A DNA stretch of 64,000 nucleotides, taken from NCBI RefSeq assembly GCF_000959365.1, contig NZ_CP009555.1:1736001-1800000 (forward strand), read 5' to 3'. Below are positions 19,639 through 29,357 of this stretch, one piece after another; within the stretch, counting starts at the first letter, position 1, and each line of letters begins with the position of its first letter. A program made the translations under genes and the position numbers. The notes under the pieces were generated by a model. It searched no databases, was not told the origin of the DNA, and saw nothing but the letters and a program-made list of their open reading frames with translations. Source of the DNA: Burkholderia oklahomensis C6786 (GTDB taxonomy: Bacteria; Pseudomonadota; Gammaproteobacteria; Burkholderiales; Burkholderiaceae).

Positions 19639-20538
19639 TCATATCGCCCATTGCTCGTCGATGAGGCGCAGCGCGGCGGCGATCGCCGGCTCGTCGCGCC
19701 GCTCGGCGAGCGTGACGAACGTGAGCTCGGCGGGCACCGCGACGTGCTCGACGATCGTGAGCGCGTGCGCATGCGCTTCCCTCAGCGCGACCGAGTCGCG
19801 CGCGAGCGTCAAGCCGACGCCCGATTTGACGAGATCGAGCATCGACGTCTCCTGATCGACTTCGGCGACCTTGACGGGCTGCACGCCGGCGTCGGCGAAG
19901 CGGCGCGACAAGAGCCGCTGGTGCGCGGACGCGGCGGGCGTCCAGATCCACGGCAGCGCGGCGAGCTCGCGCCACGTCCGTGCGCGCTGCACGCGCTCCT
20001 TCCAGCCGGCGGGCGCGAGCACGCGATAGCGGAACTGCGTGAGCGTCACCGTGTGGAAGCGCTCGGCGTCGCGCGGATCGTCCTCTTCCGGCCGGCCGAT
20101 GTAGTAGCCGACGTCGAGCTCGCGCGCGCGGACCTGGTCGAGCACCCAGCCGGACATTCCGTGCCGGAGCGCCGTCTCGATCTGCGGATAGGTCTCGACG
20201 AGCCGCTTCAGGAAGCCGCCGAGCCGCAGGAATTCCGGATCGAGGATCGTGCCGATCCGCAGCCGTCCGCGCACTTCGTGCCGCAGCGCGGCGGCCGCGC
20301 GCTTCACGTCGGCCGCCGCGTCGAGCGCGCGCTCCGCATGCGGCAGCAGCGCCTGGCCGTCGCGCGTGAGCGCGAGCCCGCGCGACGTGCGCACGAACAG
20401 CGCGACGCCGAGCAGGTCCTGCAGATTCTTGATCTGCAGGCTGACGGCGGGCTGCGTCAGATGCAGTTGCGTCGCCGCGCGCGTGAGGTTGCCCTCGCGC
20501 GCGACCGCGGCGAACGCGCGGAGCAGAGTCAGGTCCAT
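19639..20538 (-). CDS. LysR-family transcriptional regulator
   Basis: LTTR of 299 residues with an N-terminal winged HTH ([28 protein letters not shown] shortened: helix pair at residues 12-40) and a periplasmic-binding-like effector domain from about residue 90. It is divergent from mmsA across 147 nt, so it most likely controls mmsA and the following GMC oxidoreductase. The inducer is unknown. Confidence 0.88.
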   Translation of the reverse strand: MDLTLLRAFAAVAREGNLTRAATQLHLTQPAVSLQIKNLQDLLGVALFVRTSRGLALTRDGQALLPHAERALDAAADVKRAAAALRHEVRGRLRIGTILDPEFLRLGGFLKRLVETYPQIETALRHGMSGWVLDQVRARELDVGYYIGRPEEDDPRDAERFHTVTLTQFRYRVLAPAGWKERVQRARTWRELAALPWIWTPAASAHQRLLSRRFADAGVQPVKVAEVDQETSMLDLVKSGVGLTLARDSVALREAHAHALTIVEHVAVPAELTFVTLAERRDEPAIAAALRLIDEQWAI

Positions 20539-20557
20539 CGAGCAATATTAGCGCGGC

Positions 20558-20578
20558 TTATAACGCAATTGAGCATAA
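20558..20578. promoter_or_regulatory. Candidate LysR-type binding site
   Basis: TTAT (20558-20561) and ATAA (20575-20578) flank a central CAATTG palindrome (20566-20571) in the lysR-mmsA divergent gap. The layout resembles the dyad T-N11-A sites of LysR regulators. Confidence 0.45.
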
Positions 20579-20685
20579 CTCATTGGATCGCGAACGGGGC
20601 TCGCGGGTACGCTTCATCCCCGAAGCGCGCGATTCGCATGCGGCACGCAAGGCGGAAAGCGGCAACGGCAAACACGGAGGACGAC

Positions 20686-22209
20686 ATGACCGACACCCAC
20701 TCGAACGATTCGCGCGTGCGCGCACTGACCCATTTCATCGGCGGCCGCGCGGTCGACGGCGTGAGCGACCGCTACGGCGACGTGTTCGACCCGGCGCTCG
20801 GCAAGGTGACGGCGCGCGTGCCGCTCGCGACGGCCGCGGAAGTCGACGCGGCCGTCGCGGCCGCGGCCGAGGCGTTCCCCGCGTGGAGCGAGACGTCTGC
20901 GCTCAAGCGCGCCCGCGTGATGTTCAAGTTCAAGGAGCTGCTCGATCGCCATCACGACGAGCTCGCCGAGCTGATCACCCGCGAGCACGGCAAGGTGTTC
21001 TCCGACGCGAAGGGCGAAGTGATGCGGGGGATCGAAGTCGTCGAGTTCGCGTGCGGGATTCCGAACCTGCTGAAAACCGACTTCACCGACCAGATCGGCG
21101 GCGGCATCGACAACTGGAACCTGCGCCAGCCGCTCGGCGTCGTCGCCGGGATCACGCCGTTCAACTTCCCGATGATGGTGCCGTGCTGGATGTTCCCGGT
21201 CGCGATCGCGTGCGGCAATACGTTCGTGCTGAAGCCGTCGGAGCGCGATCCTTCGGCGTCGATCCGGCTCGCCGCGCTGCTGAAGGAAGCGGGGCTGCCC
21301 GACGGCGTGTTCAACGTCGTGCACGGCGACAAGACGGCCGTCGACGCGCTGATCGCGCATCCGGACGTCGCCGCGCTGTCGTTCGTCGGCTCGACGCCGA
21401 TCGCCGAGTACATTCACACGGAAGCCGCGCGGCGCGGCAAGCGCGTGCAGGCGCTGGGCGGCGCGAAGAACCATCTCGTCGTGATGCCGGATGCGAACCT
21501 CGATCAGGCGGTCGACGCGCTGGTCGGCGCCGCGTACGGGTCGGCCGGCGAGCGCTGCATGGCGATTTCCGTCGCGGTCGCCGTGGGCGGCGTCGCGGAC
21601 GCGCTCGTCGAGCGGCTCGCCGAGCGTGCGAAGACACTGAAGATCGGCAACGGGATGGAAGGCGACGTCGAAATGGGGCCGCTTGTGACGGCCGCGCATC
21701 GCGCGAAGGTGTCCGCGTACATCGATGCGGGCGTCGCCGCGGGTGCGAAGCTCGTCGTCGACGGGCGCAATCATGTCGTCGAAGGCTGCGAGAATGGTTT
21801 CTTCCTCGGCGGCACGCTGTTCGACGACGTCGCGACCGACATGTCGATCTACCGCGAGGAGATCTTCGGACCGGTGCTGGCCGTCGTGCGGGTGCCGGAC
21901 TTCGCGAGCGCGGTCGAACTCGTCAACGCGCACGAGTTCGCGAACGGCGTGTCGTGCTTCACGTCCGACGGCGGCATCGCGCGCGCGTTCGCGCGGCAGA
22001 TTCAGGTCGGGATGGTCGGCATCAACGTGCCGATTCCGGTGCCGATGGCGTGGCATTCGTTCGGCGGCTGGAAGCGCTCGCTGTTCGGCGATCACCACGC
22101 ATACGGCGAGGAGGGCGTGCGCTTCTACACGCGCTACAAGAGCGTGATGCAGCGCTGGCCGGACAGCATCGCGAAGGGCGCGGAGTTCACGATGCCCGTC
22201 GCGAAGTGA
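20686..22209 (+). CDS. mmsA: CoA-acylating methylmalonate-semialdehyde dehydrogenase
   Basis: Converts methylmalonate or malonate semialdehyde to propionyl- or acetyl-CoA in valine and beta-alanine catabolism. It has 507 residues with the ALDH fold: [18 protein letters not shown] for nucleotide and active-site entry, LKPSERDPS, and the catalytic Cys in [11 protein letters not shown] near residue 289. At the position where hydrolytic ALDHs have the general-base Glu the sequence reads [11 protein letters not shown], the hallmark of the CoA-dependent subfamily. A GGAGG site precedes ATG 20686. Likely co-transcribed with the GMC gene. Confidence 0.9.
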   Translation: MTDTHSNDSRVRALTHFIGGRAVDGVSDRYGDVFDPALGKVTARVPLATAAEVDAAVAAAAEAFPAWSETSALKRARVMFKFKELLDRHHDELAELITREHGKVFSDAKGEVMRGIEVVEFACGIPNLLKTDFTDQIGGGIDNWNLRQPLGVVAGITPFNFPMMVPCWMFPVAIACGNTFVLKPSERDPSASIRLAALLKEAGLPDGVFNVVHGDKTAVDALIAHPDVAALSFVGSTPIAEYIHTEAARRGKRVQALGGAKNHLVVMPDANLDQAVDALVGAAYGSAGERCMAISVAVAVGGVADALVERLAERAKTLKIGNGMEGDVEMGPLVTAAHRAKVSAYIDAGVAAGAKLVVDGRNHVVEGCENGFFLGGTLFDDVATDMSIYREEIFGPVLAVVRVPDFASAVELVNAHEFANGVSCFTSDGGIARAFARQIQVGMVGINVPIPVPMAWHSFGGWKRSLFGDHHAYGEEGVRFYTRYKSVMQRWPDSIAKGAEFTMPVAK

Positions 22210-22380
22210 CGCGATCGCAACCGGTGTTTTGACGACGCGGCGCGGCTCCCGAACAGGGGCCGCGCGGTCTATGCTTTAACGGCGCGCATCGACGCTCTGC
22301 GCCCGATGCGCGGCCTGCGCCGCGGCGCACGACGGCGGTCCACGCAAGACCGCCGCACCAGAATCGAGGAGACAGAGACG

Positions 22381-24066
22381 GTGGCTACCGAACGTACGCT
22401 CGAAGGCGAATTCGATTATGTGATCGTCGGGGCCGGCACGGCCGGCTGCGTGCTCGCGAACCGGCTCACCGAGGATCCCGGCGTGACCGTGCTGCTGCTC
22501 GAAGCCGGCGGCAAGGACGACTATCACTGGATCCACATCCCGGTCGGCTATCTGTATTGCATCGGCAATCCGCGCACCGACTGGCTCTACAAGACCGAGC
22601 CCGAAGCCGGGCTGAACGGCCGCGCGCTGTCGTATCCGCGCGGGCGCGTGCTGGGCGGCTCGTCGTCGATCAACGGCATGATCTACATGCGCGGCCAGCG
22701 CGGCGATTACGACGATTGGGCGCGCGCGACGGGCGACGACGGCTGGTCGTGGGATGCGGTGCTGCCGATCTTCAAGCGCAGCGAGGATCATCACGCGGGC
22801 GCGAGCGACGCGCACGGCGCGGGCGGCATGTGGCGCGTCGAGAAGCAGCGGCTGCGCTGGGAGATCCTGGACGCGTTCGCGCAGGCCGCGCAGCAGACGG
22901 GCATTCCGTCGACCGGCGATTTCAACCGGGGCGACAACACGGGCGTCGGTTATTTCGAGGTCAATCAGAAGCGCGGGATTCGCTGGAACGCATCGAAGGC
23001 GTTCCTGCGTCCCGCGCTGACGCGGCCGAACCTCACCGTGATCACCGGCGCGCAGGCCGAGCGGCTCGTGTTCGACGGCAAGCGCTGCGCGGGCGTCGAG
23101 TATCGCGGCGGCGGCGCGCCCTGCGTCGCGCGTGCGCGCGGCGAAGTGCTGCTCGCGTCGGGCGCCGTGAATTCGCCGCAGTTGCTCGAGCTGTCCGGTA
23201 TCGGTGACGGCGGCCGGCTGCAGGCGCTCGGCATCGGCGTCGTCGCGGATTTGCGCGGCGTCGGCGAAAACCTTCAGGATCACTTGCAGTTGCGGATGGC
23301 GTTTCGGGTGCGCGGCGTGCGCACGCTGAATACGTTGTCCGCGCACTGGTGGGGCAAGCTGATGATCGGCGCGCAATATGCGCTGATGCAGCGCGGGCCG
23401 ATGTCGATGGCGCCGTCGCAGCTCGGCGCGTTCGCGAAATCGGACCCGAACGATCCGGCGCTCGCGCGGCCCGATCTCGAATATCACGTGCAGCCGCTGT
23501 CGCTCGAGCGTTTCGGCGAGCCGCTGCATCGCTTCAACGCGTTCACAGCGTCGGTCTGCCATCTGCGGCCGACGTCGCGCGGCAGCATTCACGCGGGGTC
23601 GCCGGACCCGATGCACGCGCCGTCGATCGCGCCGAACTATCTGTCGACCGATTACGATCGCCACGTCGCGGCAAACGCGCTGCGCCTGACGCGCCGGATC
23701 GCCGCCGCATCCGCGCTCGCGCGCTATGCGCCTGAAGAAATCCTGCCGGGTGCCCAGTATCTGAGCGAAGAAGAATTGATCGCCGCGGCGGGCGCCGTCG
23801 GCACGACCATCTTCCATCCGGTCGGCACGTGCAAGATGGGGCGCGCGGACGATCCGGACGCGGTCGTCGACAGCCGCCTGCGCGTGCGCGGCGTGACGGG
23901 GCTGCGGGTCGTCGACGCGTCGGTGATGCCGACGATCACGTCGGGCAATACGAACTCGCCGACGCTGATGATCGCCGAGCGCGCGAGCGACATGATTCGC
24001 GCGGATCGTCGCGGCGCGTCGGAGCGCGGCGCGGCTGCGCGCGTCGAAGCCGTGCTGCCGACGTAA
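22381..24066 (+). CDS. GMC-family FAD-dependent alcohol/choline dehydrogenase-like oxidoreductase
   Basis: FAD-linked oxidoreductase of 561 residues. It has the dinucleotide-binding VIVGAGTAGCVLANRL, the GMC signature GGSSSINGMIYMRG, a second GMC motif around SGAVNSPQLLELSGIG, and the catalytic-His region FHPVGTCKMG near residue 477. The start is read as GTG 22381, preceded by GAGGAGA; an ATG at 22306 gives a poorly matching Arg-rich extension. Placement after mmsA suggests it oxidises an alcohol to an aldehyde feeding that enzyme; this is inference. Confidence 0.85.
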   Translation: MATERTLEGEFDYVIVGAGTAGCVLANRLTEDPGVTVLLLEAGGKDDYHWIHIPVGYLYCIGNPRTDWLYKTEPEAGLNGRALSYPRGRVLGGSSSINGMIYMRGQRGDYDDWARATGDDGWSWDAVLPIFKRSEDHHAGASDAHGAGGMWRVEKQRLRWEILDAFAQAAQQTGIPSTGDFNRGDNTGVGYFEVNQKRGIRWNASKAFLRPALTRPNLTVITGAQAERLVFDGKRCAGVEYRGGGAPCVARARGEVLLASGAVNSPQLLELSGIGDGGRLQALGIGVVADLRGVGENLQDHLQLRMAFRVRGVRTLNTLSAHWWGKLMIGAQYALMQRGPMSMAPSQLGAFAKSDPNDPALARPDLEYHVQPLSLERFGEPLHRFNAFTASVCHLRPTSRGSIHAGSPDPMHAPSIAPNYLSTDYDRHVAANALRLTRRIAAASALARYAPEEILPGAQYLSEEELIAAAGAVGTTIFHPVGTCKMGRADDPDAVVDSRLRVRGVTGLRVVDASVMPTITSGNTNSPTLMIAERASDMIRADRRGASERGAAARVEAVLPT

Positions 24067-24565
24067 AAGTGACACGATCCGTTGAAAGAATCGGCAAAGA
24101 ATCGAAATAAAAAAACGGCTGAGGGTTAACCCAAAAGCGCAACGAAGCATCTCGCAGGTACTCGATCGCGGCGTTTGTTTCGATTCGTACCGGAACGCGT
24201 TTTTTCTTCGAAGATCTTTTCGCCGCGCGTAGAAAAAAATAGGCATGTCATCAGGGTTTGCGTGAGGTCGGAAACGGTTTCGCGCAAGCCGGCAGGCGGC
24301 GCGGCGGTGCGCGAACGCATTGATCGCCGCGACAAAAAAGCATGTAAAAAATGCTTATGGCCGTCGCGCCCTATAAGTGCAAATCCCGATGAATGCACTG
24401 CACCAACGGCGCGACAATGACACGCAGTCTGAATCTGCGACTTGCGTGAGGAGACCAGCCTCGACGCAATGACATAAAGCTCGGGGGCAGCCTCACATCC
24501 GCTGTGCATCGTGGCCGCTTGCGCGAGATCTCCCAGCGCTTCGCCTCACTTCGTAGGAAGGGAAC
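24067..24565. other. Intergenic region upstream of the first ABC cassette
   Basis: About 500 nt, AT-richer than its neighbours. AAGCAT (24338-24343) and ATGCTT (24351-24356) form a short dyad around an A-rich spacer, a possible operator. Open frames crossing the region, including a minus frame of 127 codons, have no recognisable protein features. Confidence 0.45.
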
Positions 24566-25345
24566 ATGATTCTCGGCGACACGATTCTCGAAACACGCGG
24601 ACTCACGAAGGAATTCAAGGGCTTCACCGCGGTGAACGGCGTGAACCTGCGCGTGCGGCGCGGCTCGATCCATGCGCTGATCGGGCCGAACGGCGCCGGC
24701 AAGACCACCTGCTTCAATCTCCTGACTAAATTCCTGAAGCCGACCGCGGGTCAGATCGTCTACAACGGCATCGACATCACCGACGAGCGCCCCGCGCAGA
24801 TCGCGCGGCGCGGCGTGATTCGTTCGTTCCAGATTTCCGCGGTGTTTCCGCATCTGACGGCGTTGCAGAACGTGCGCATCGGCCTGCAGCGCTCGCTCGG
24901 CACCGCTTTCCATTTCTGGCGCAGCGAGCGGTCGCTGAAGCGTCTCGACGATCGCGCGATGGATCTGCTCACGCAGGTCGGCCTCACCGATTTCGCGCAC
25001 GTGCCGACGGTCGAGCTCGCGTACGGCCGCAAGCGCGCGCTCGAGATCGCGACGACGCTCGCGATGGAGCCGGAGCTGATGCTGCTCGACGAGCCGACGC
25101 AGGGGATGGGCCACGAGGACGTCGATCGCGTGACGGCGCTCATCAAGAAGGTTGCGAGCGGCCGCACGATCCTGATGGTCGAGCACAACATGAACGTGAT
25201 CGCGGGCATCTCCGACACGATCACCGTCCTGCAGCGCGGCGAAGTGCTCGCGGAAGGCACGTACGCGGAGGTGTCGAAGAATCCGCTCGTCGTCGAGGCG
25301 TACATGGGCAGCGCCGACGCGGCGCTCGCGGGGGCGCACGCATGA
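24566..25345 (+). CDS. livG: Branched-chain-type ABC transporter ATPase LivG
   Basis: First ATPase of a HAAT-family uptake system, 259 residues. Walker A GPNGAGKTT near residue 39, the LivG-type signature ELAYGRKRALEI, Walker B LMLLDEPTQGM, and the switch His in MVEHNMNV. It overlaps the next gene by four nt (ATGA), so the two are translationally coupled. It starts an operon of ATPase, ATPase, binding protein, permease, permease. Confidence 0.9.
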   Translation: MILGDTILETRGLTKEFKGFTAVNGVNLRVRRGSIHALIGPNGAGKTTCFNLLTKFLKPTAGQIVYNGIDITDERPAQIARRGVIRSFQISAVFPHLTALQNVRIGLQRSLGTAFHFWRSERSLKRLDDRAMDLLTQVGLTDFAHVPTVELAYGRKRALEIATTLAMEPELMLLDEPTQGMGHEDVDRVTALIKKVASGRTILMVEHNMNVIAGISDTITVLQRGEVLAEGTYAEVSKNPLVVEAYMGSADAALAGAHA

Positions 25346-26097
25346 ATCACAGCGAACGGGAAGAGCGCGAGTTGAACAATGTCGAAAGCGGTACGCCCGC
25401 GCTCGCGCTCGCGGGGCTCGAAGCGTGGTACGGCGAATCGCACATCCTGCACGGCGTCGATCTGACCGTGCACCGAGGCGAGGTCGTCACGCTGCTCGGC
25501 CGCAACGGCGCGGGCCGCACGACGACGCTGCGCGCGATCATGGGGCTCACGGGCCGGCGCAGCGGCTCGATCAAGATCGCCGGCCACGAGACCATCGATC
25601 TGCCGACGCACAAGATCGCGCATTACGGCGTCGGCTATTGCCCGGAGGAGCGCGGAATCTTCTCGAGCCTGTCGTGCGAGGAGAACCTGCTGCTGCCGCC
25701 CGTGCTCGGCGACCGCCGGAGTGCGATGTCGCTCGACGACATCTACGAGATGTTCCCGAACCTCGCGTCGCGCCGCAGCAGCCAGGGCACGCGGCTGTCG
25801 GGCGGCGAGCAGCAGATGCTCGCCGTCGCGCGGATCCTGCGCACGGGCGCGAACCTGCTGCTGCTCGACGAGATCTCCGAAGGCCTCGCGCCCGTGATCG
25901 TGCAGACGCTCGCGAAGATGATCGTCACGCTGAAGGCGCGCGGCTACACGATCGTGATGGTCGAGCAGAATTTCCGTTTCGCGGCGCCGCTCGCGGATCG
26001 CTTCTACGTGATGGAGCACGGCCGCATCGTCGAGCATTTCGGCGCGACCGAGCTCGAGGGGAAGATGCCCGTGCTGCACGATCTGCTCGGCGTCTAG
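25342..26097 (+). CDS. livF: Branched-chain-type ABC transporter ATPase LivF with Arg in Walker A
   Basis: Second ATPase of the cassette, 251 residues. Signature RLSGGEQQMLAVAR and Walker B LLLLDEISEGLAP are intact, but the P-loop reads GRNGAGRTTT: the normally invariant Lys is Arg (codon CGC). The usual LivF D-loop proline region PSLGLAP is also altered to ISEGLAP. The partner LivG has a normal P-loop, so the heterodimer may be asymmetric. I recall this Arg variant in other Burkholderiales sequences, so it is probably inherited rather than an error. Confidence 0.88.
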   Translation: MNHSEREERELNNVESGTPALALAGLEAWYGESHILHGVDLTVHRGEVVTLLGRNGAGRTTTLRAIMGLTGRRSGSIKIAGHETIDLPTHKIAHYGVGYCPEERGIFSSLSCEENLLLPPVLGDRRSAMSLDDIYEMFPNLASRRSSQGTRLSGGEQQMLAVARILRTGANLLLLDEISEGLAPVIVQTLAKMIVTLKARGYTIVMVEQNFRFAAPLADRFYVMEHGRIVEHFGATELEGKMPVLHDLLGV

Positions 26098-26168
26098 CGC
26101 GCCGCTTTGCCGGTCCCCCGATGTGTACATAACCTGACAACCACAACGCACTACACCAGGAGACGTCA

Positions 26169-27365
26169 ATGAAATTGAAGACCCTCGCGCACGCATGTCT
26201 CGCCGTCGCCGCCGCGTGGTCGGTGGGCGCCGCGCAGGCCGCGGATACCGTGAAGATCGGCTTCATCACCGACATGTCCGGCCTCTATGCGGACATCGAC
26301 GGGCCGGGCGGCCTCGAGGCGATCAAGATGGCGGTGGCCGATTTCGGCGGCAAGGTCAACGGCAAGCCGATCGAAGTCGTGTACGCCGATCACCAGAACA
26401 AGGCGGACATCGCCGCGTCGAAGGCGCGCGAATGGATGGACCGCGGCGGGCTCGATCTGCTCGTCGGCGGCACGAACTCGGCGACGGCGCTGTCGATGAA
26501 CCAGGTCGCGGCCGAGAAGAAGAAGGTCTACATCAACATCGGCGCGGGCGCGGATACGCTGACGAACGAGCAGTGCACGCCGTACACGGTCCACTACGCG
26601 TACGACACGATGGCGCTCGCGAAAGGCACGGGCTCGGCGGTGGTGAAGCAGGGCGGCAAGACGTGGTTCTTCCTGACCGCCGACTACGCGTTCGGCAAGG
26701 CGCTCGAGAAGAACACCGCGGACGTCGTGAAGGCGAACGGCGGCAAGGTGCTCGGCGAAGTGCGGCATCCGCTGTCGGCGTCGGATTTCTCGTCGTTCCT
26801 GCTGCAGGCGCAGTCGTCGAAGGCGCAGATTCTCGGCCTCGCGAATGCGGGCGGCGATACGGTGAACGCGATCAAGGCGGCGAAGGAGTTCGGCGTCACG
26901 AAGACGATGAAGCTCGCCGCGCTGCTGATGTTCATCAACGACGTCCACGCGCTCGGCCTCGAGACGACGCAGGGTCTCGTGCTGACGGACAGCTGGTATT
27001 GGAATCGCGATCAGGCGGCGCGGCAGTGGGCGCAGCGCTACTTCGCGAAGATGAAGAAGATGCCGTCGAGCTTGCAGGCGGCTGATTATTCGTCGGTGAC
27101 GACGTACCTGAAGGCGGTGCAGGCGGTGGGCTCGACCGATTCCGACAAGGTGATGGCGCAGCTCAAGAAGATGAAGATCGACGACTTCTACGCGAAGGGC
27201 TACATCCGCGCGGACGGCAGCATGATTCACGACATGTATCTGATGGAAGTGAAGAAGCCGTCCGAGTCGAAGGAGCCGTGGGACTACTACAAGGTCGTCG
27301 CGACCATCCCGGGCGAGCAGGCGTTCACGACGAAGCAGGAGACGCGCTGCGCGTTGTGGAAGTGA
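26169..27365 (+). CDS. ABC transporter periplasmic substrate-binding protein (Peripla_BP_6)
   Basis: Binding protein of the first cassette, 398 residues. A signal peptide ends near AAQAADTVKIGFITDM; the rest is a type I periplasmic-binding fold, with DHQNKADIAASKAREWMD and LVGGTNSATALSMNQVA lining the ligand cleft. A CAGGAGA site precedes ATG 26169. The ligand is probably an amino acid, amide or small carboxylate; sequence alone does not decide. Confidence 0.88.
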   Translation: MKLKTLAHACLAVAAAWSVGAAQAADTVKIGFITDMSGLYADIDGPGGLEAIKMAVADFGGKVNGKPIEVVYADHQNKADIAASKAREWMDRGGLDLLVGGTNSATALSMNQVAAEKKKVYINIGAGADTLTNEQCTPYTVHYAYDTMALAKGTGSAVVKQGGKTWFFLTADYAFGKALEKNTADVVKANGGKVLGEVRHPLSASDFSSFLLQAQSSKAQILGLANAGGDTVNAIKAAKEFGVTKTMKLAALLMFINDVHALGLETTQGLVLTDSWYWNRDQAARQWAQRYFAKMKKMPSSLQAADYSSVTTYLKAVQAVGSTDSDKVMAQLKKMKIDDFYAKGYIRADGSMIHDMYLMEVKKPSESKEPWDYYKVVATIPGEQAFTTKQETRCALWK

Positions 27366-27498
27366 TGCGGCGCGTTCGCCGCGCGCGTTTCGGCGTGCGG
27401 CGAACGCACGCGCAACGGCGGCTCCAACGCGGCCGTTGCGCCCATTTTGTTGCATGCGCAACGATTTCAACCTGACAGACTGACTGACGGCAGATTCG

Positions 27499-28383
27499 AT
27501 GGACATCTTCGGCATTCCGATGTCGGCGATGCTGAGCCAGTTGTTGCTCGGACTCGTCAACGGCTCGTTCTACGCGATCCTGAGCCTCGGGCTCGCGGTG
27601 ATCTTCGGGCTGCTCAACGTGATCAACTTCGCGCACGGCGCGCTCTTCATGCTGGGCGCGATGCTCGCATGGATGGGGCTCACGTATCTCGGCCTGCCGT
27701 ACTGGGCGATGCTCGTGCTCGCGCCCGTCATCGTCGGGCTGTTCGGCATCCTGATCGAACGCTCGATGCTGCGCTGGCTCTACGAGCTCGATCACCTGTA
27801 CGGCCTGCTGCTGACGTTCGGGCTCACGCTCGTCGTCGAAGGCGTGTTCCGCGCGGTCTACGGCTCGTCCGGACAGCCGTACGACGTGCCCGAGCTCCTG
27901 TCCGGCGCGACGAATCTCGGCTTCATGTTCCTGCCGAACTATCGCGCGTGGGTTGTCGTCGCGTCGCTCGCGGTGTGCCTGGCGACGTGGTTCGTGATCG
28001 AGAAGACGCGGCTCGGCGCGTACCTGCGCGCGGGCACCGAGAACCCGAAGCTCGTCGAGGCGTTCGGCGTCAACGTGCCGATGATGGTCACGCTGACCTA
28101 CGGCTTCGGCGTCGCGCTCGCCGCATTCGCCGGCGTGCTCGCCGCGCCGGTGATCCAGGTGTCGCCGCTGATGGGGCAGCCGATGATCATCACCGTGTTC
28201 GCGGTCGTCGTGATCGGCGGGATGGGCTCGATTCTCGGCTCGATCCTGACGGGCCTGATGCTCGGCGTGATCGAGGGTTTGACGCGGGTGTTCTATCCGG
28301 AAGCGTCGGCGACGGTCGTCTTCGTGATCATGGCGATCGTGCTGCTGATCCGTCCGGCGGGTTTATTCGGCAAGGAAAGATGA
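27499..28383 (+). CDS. livH: ABC transporter permease LivH
   Basis: Inner-membrane permease of the first cassette, 294 residues with about eight hydrophobic segments. The N-terminal QLLLGLVNGSFYAILSLGLA and the coupling segment RAGTENPKLVEAFGVNVP are characteristic. It overlaps livM by four nt (ATGA). Confidence 0.9.
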   Translation: MDIFGIPMSAMLSQLLLGLVNGSFYAILSLGLAVIFGLLNVINFAHGALFMLGAMLAWMGLTYLGLPYWAMLVLAPVIVGLFGILIERSMLRWLYELDHLYGLLLTFGLTLVVEGVFRAVYGSSGQPYDVPELLSGATNLGFMFLPNYRAWVVVASLAVCLATWFVIEKTRLGAYLRAGTENPKLVEAFGVNVPMMVTLTYGFGVALAAFAGVLAAPVIQVSPLMGQPMIITVFAVVVIGGMGSILGSILTGLMLGVIEGLTRVFYPEASATVVFVIMAIVLLIRPAGLFGKER

Positions 28384-29357
28384 TGCAGAGAAAAGCGCTC
28401 TACGGGCTGCTGCTGATCGGTCTGCTCGTTGCGCCGTTCGTCGGCGCGTATCCGCTGTTCGTGATGAAGGTGCTGTGCTTCGCGCTCTTCGCGGCCGCGT
28501 TCAATCTGCTGATCGGTTTCACGGGTCTGCTGTCGTTCGGCCATGCGATGTTCCTCGCGACCGCGGGTTACGTGACGGGCTACGCGATGCAGTCGCTCGG
28601 CACGACGCCCGAGCTCGGCGTGCTCGCGGGCACTGCGGCGGCGACCTTGCTCGGCCTCGTCGTCGGGTTGTTCGCGATCCGGCGGCAGGGCATCTATTTC
28701 GCGATGATCACGCTCGCGTTCGCGCAGATGGTGTACTTCATCTATCTGCAGGCGCCGTTCACGCACGGCGAGGACGGCCTGCAGGGCGTGCCGCGCGGCC
28801 GACTGTTCGGGCTCGTCGATCTGTCGTCGGATCTCGCGCTCTATTACGTCGTGCTCGTCGTGATCGCGTGCGCATGCTTCTTCATCGTGCGCATCGTGCA
28901 TTCGCCGTTCGGGCAGGTGCTCGTCGCGATCAAGGAGAACGAGCCCCGCGCGACGTCGCTCGGCTACGATACCGACCGCTTCAAGCTGCTCGCGTTCATC
29001 CTGTCGGCCGGGCTGGCTGGCCTCGCGGGTGCGCTGAAGGTCGTCGTGCTCGGCTTCGAGACGCTGAGCGACGCGTACTGGACGATGTCGGGCCTCGTCG
29101 TGCTGATGACGCTCGTGGGCGGCATGGGCACGCTGTTCGGCCCGCTCGTCGGCGCGGCGCTGATCGTCGCGCTCGAGGATCGGCTCGGCGACATCGGCGG
29201 CTGGCTCGCGTCGGCGACGGGCATCGACTGGTTCCGCTCGCTCGGCGAATCCGCGACGATCGTCACGGGCCTCATCTTCATCGCGTGCGTGCTCGCGTTC
29301 CGGCGCGGAATCGTCGGCGAGGTGATCGCGCGGGTGCGGCCGCTGAGGGCGTCCTGA
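28380..29357 (+). CDS. livM: ABC transporter permease LivM
   Basis: Second permease of the cassette, 325 residues, hydrophobic throughout, with LLIGFTGLLSFGHAMFLATA and the coupling helix IKENEPRATSLGYDTDRFK. The start is ATG 28380 overlapping the livH stop; a second ATG follows immediately. A short dyad at 29359-29382 just after the stop may form the transcript end. Confidence 0.9.
   Translation: MMQRKALYGLLLIGLLVAPFVGAYPLFVMKVLCFALFAAAFNLLIGFTGLLSFGHAMFLATAGYVTGYAMQSLGTTPELGVLAGTAAATLLGLVVGLFAIRRQGIYFAMITLAFAQMVYFIYLQAPFTHGEDGLQGVPRGRLFGLVDLSSDLALYYVVLVVIACACFFIVRIVHSPFGQVLVAIKENEPRATSLGYDTDRFKLLAFILSAGLAGLAGALKVVVLGFETLSDAYWTMSGLVVLMTLVGGMGTLFGPLVGAALIVALEDRLGDIGGWLASATGIDWFRSLGESATIVTGLIFIACVLAFRRGIVGEVIARVRPLRAS

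Noticed and set aside
24126..24509. 127-codon minus-strand frame before the first ABC cassette
   Set aside because: No recognisable protein features, atypical composition, no ribosome site.
25000..25060. Altered signature AYGRKR in LivG read as a defect
   Set aside because: LivG-type ATPases normally have AYG/ALG-type signatures instead of LSGGQ, so this is ordinary.
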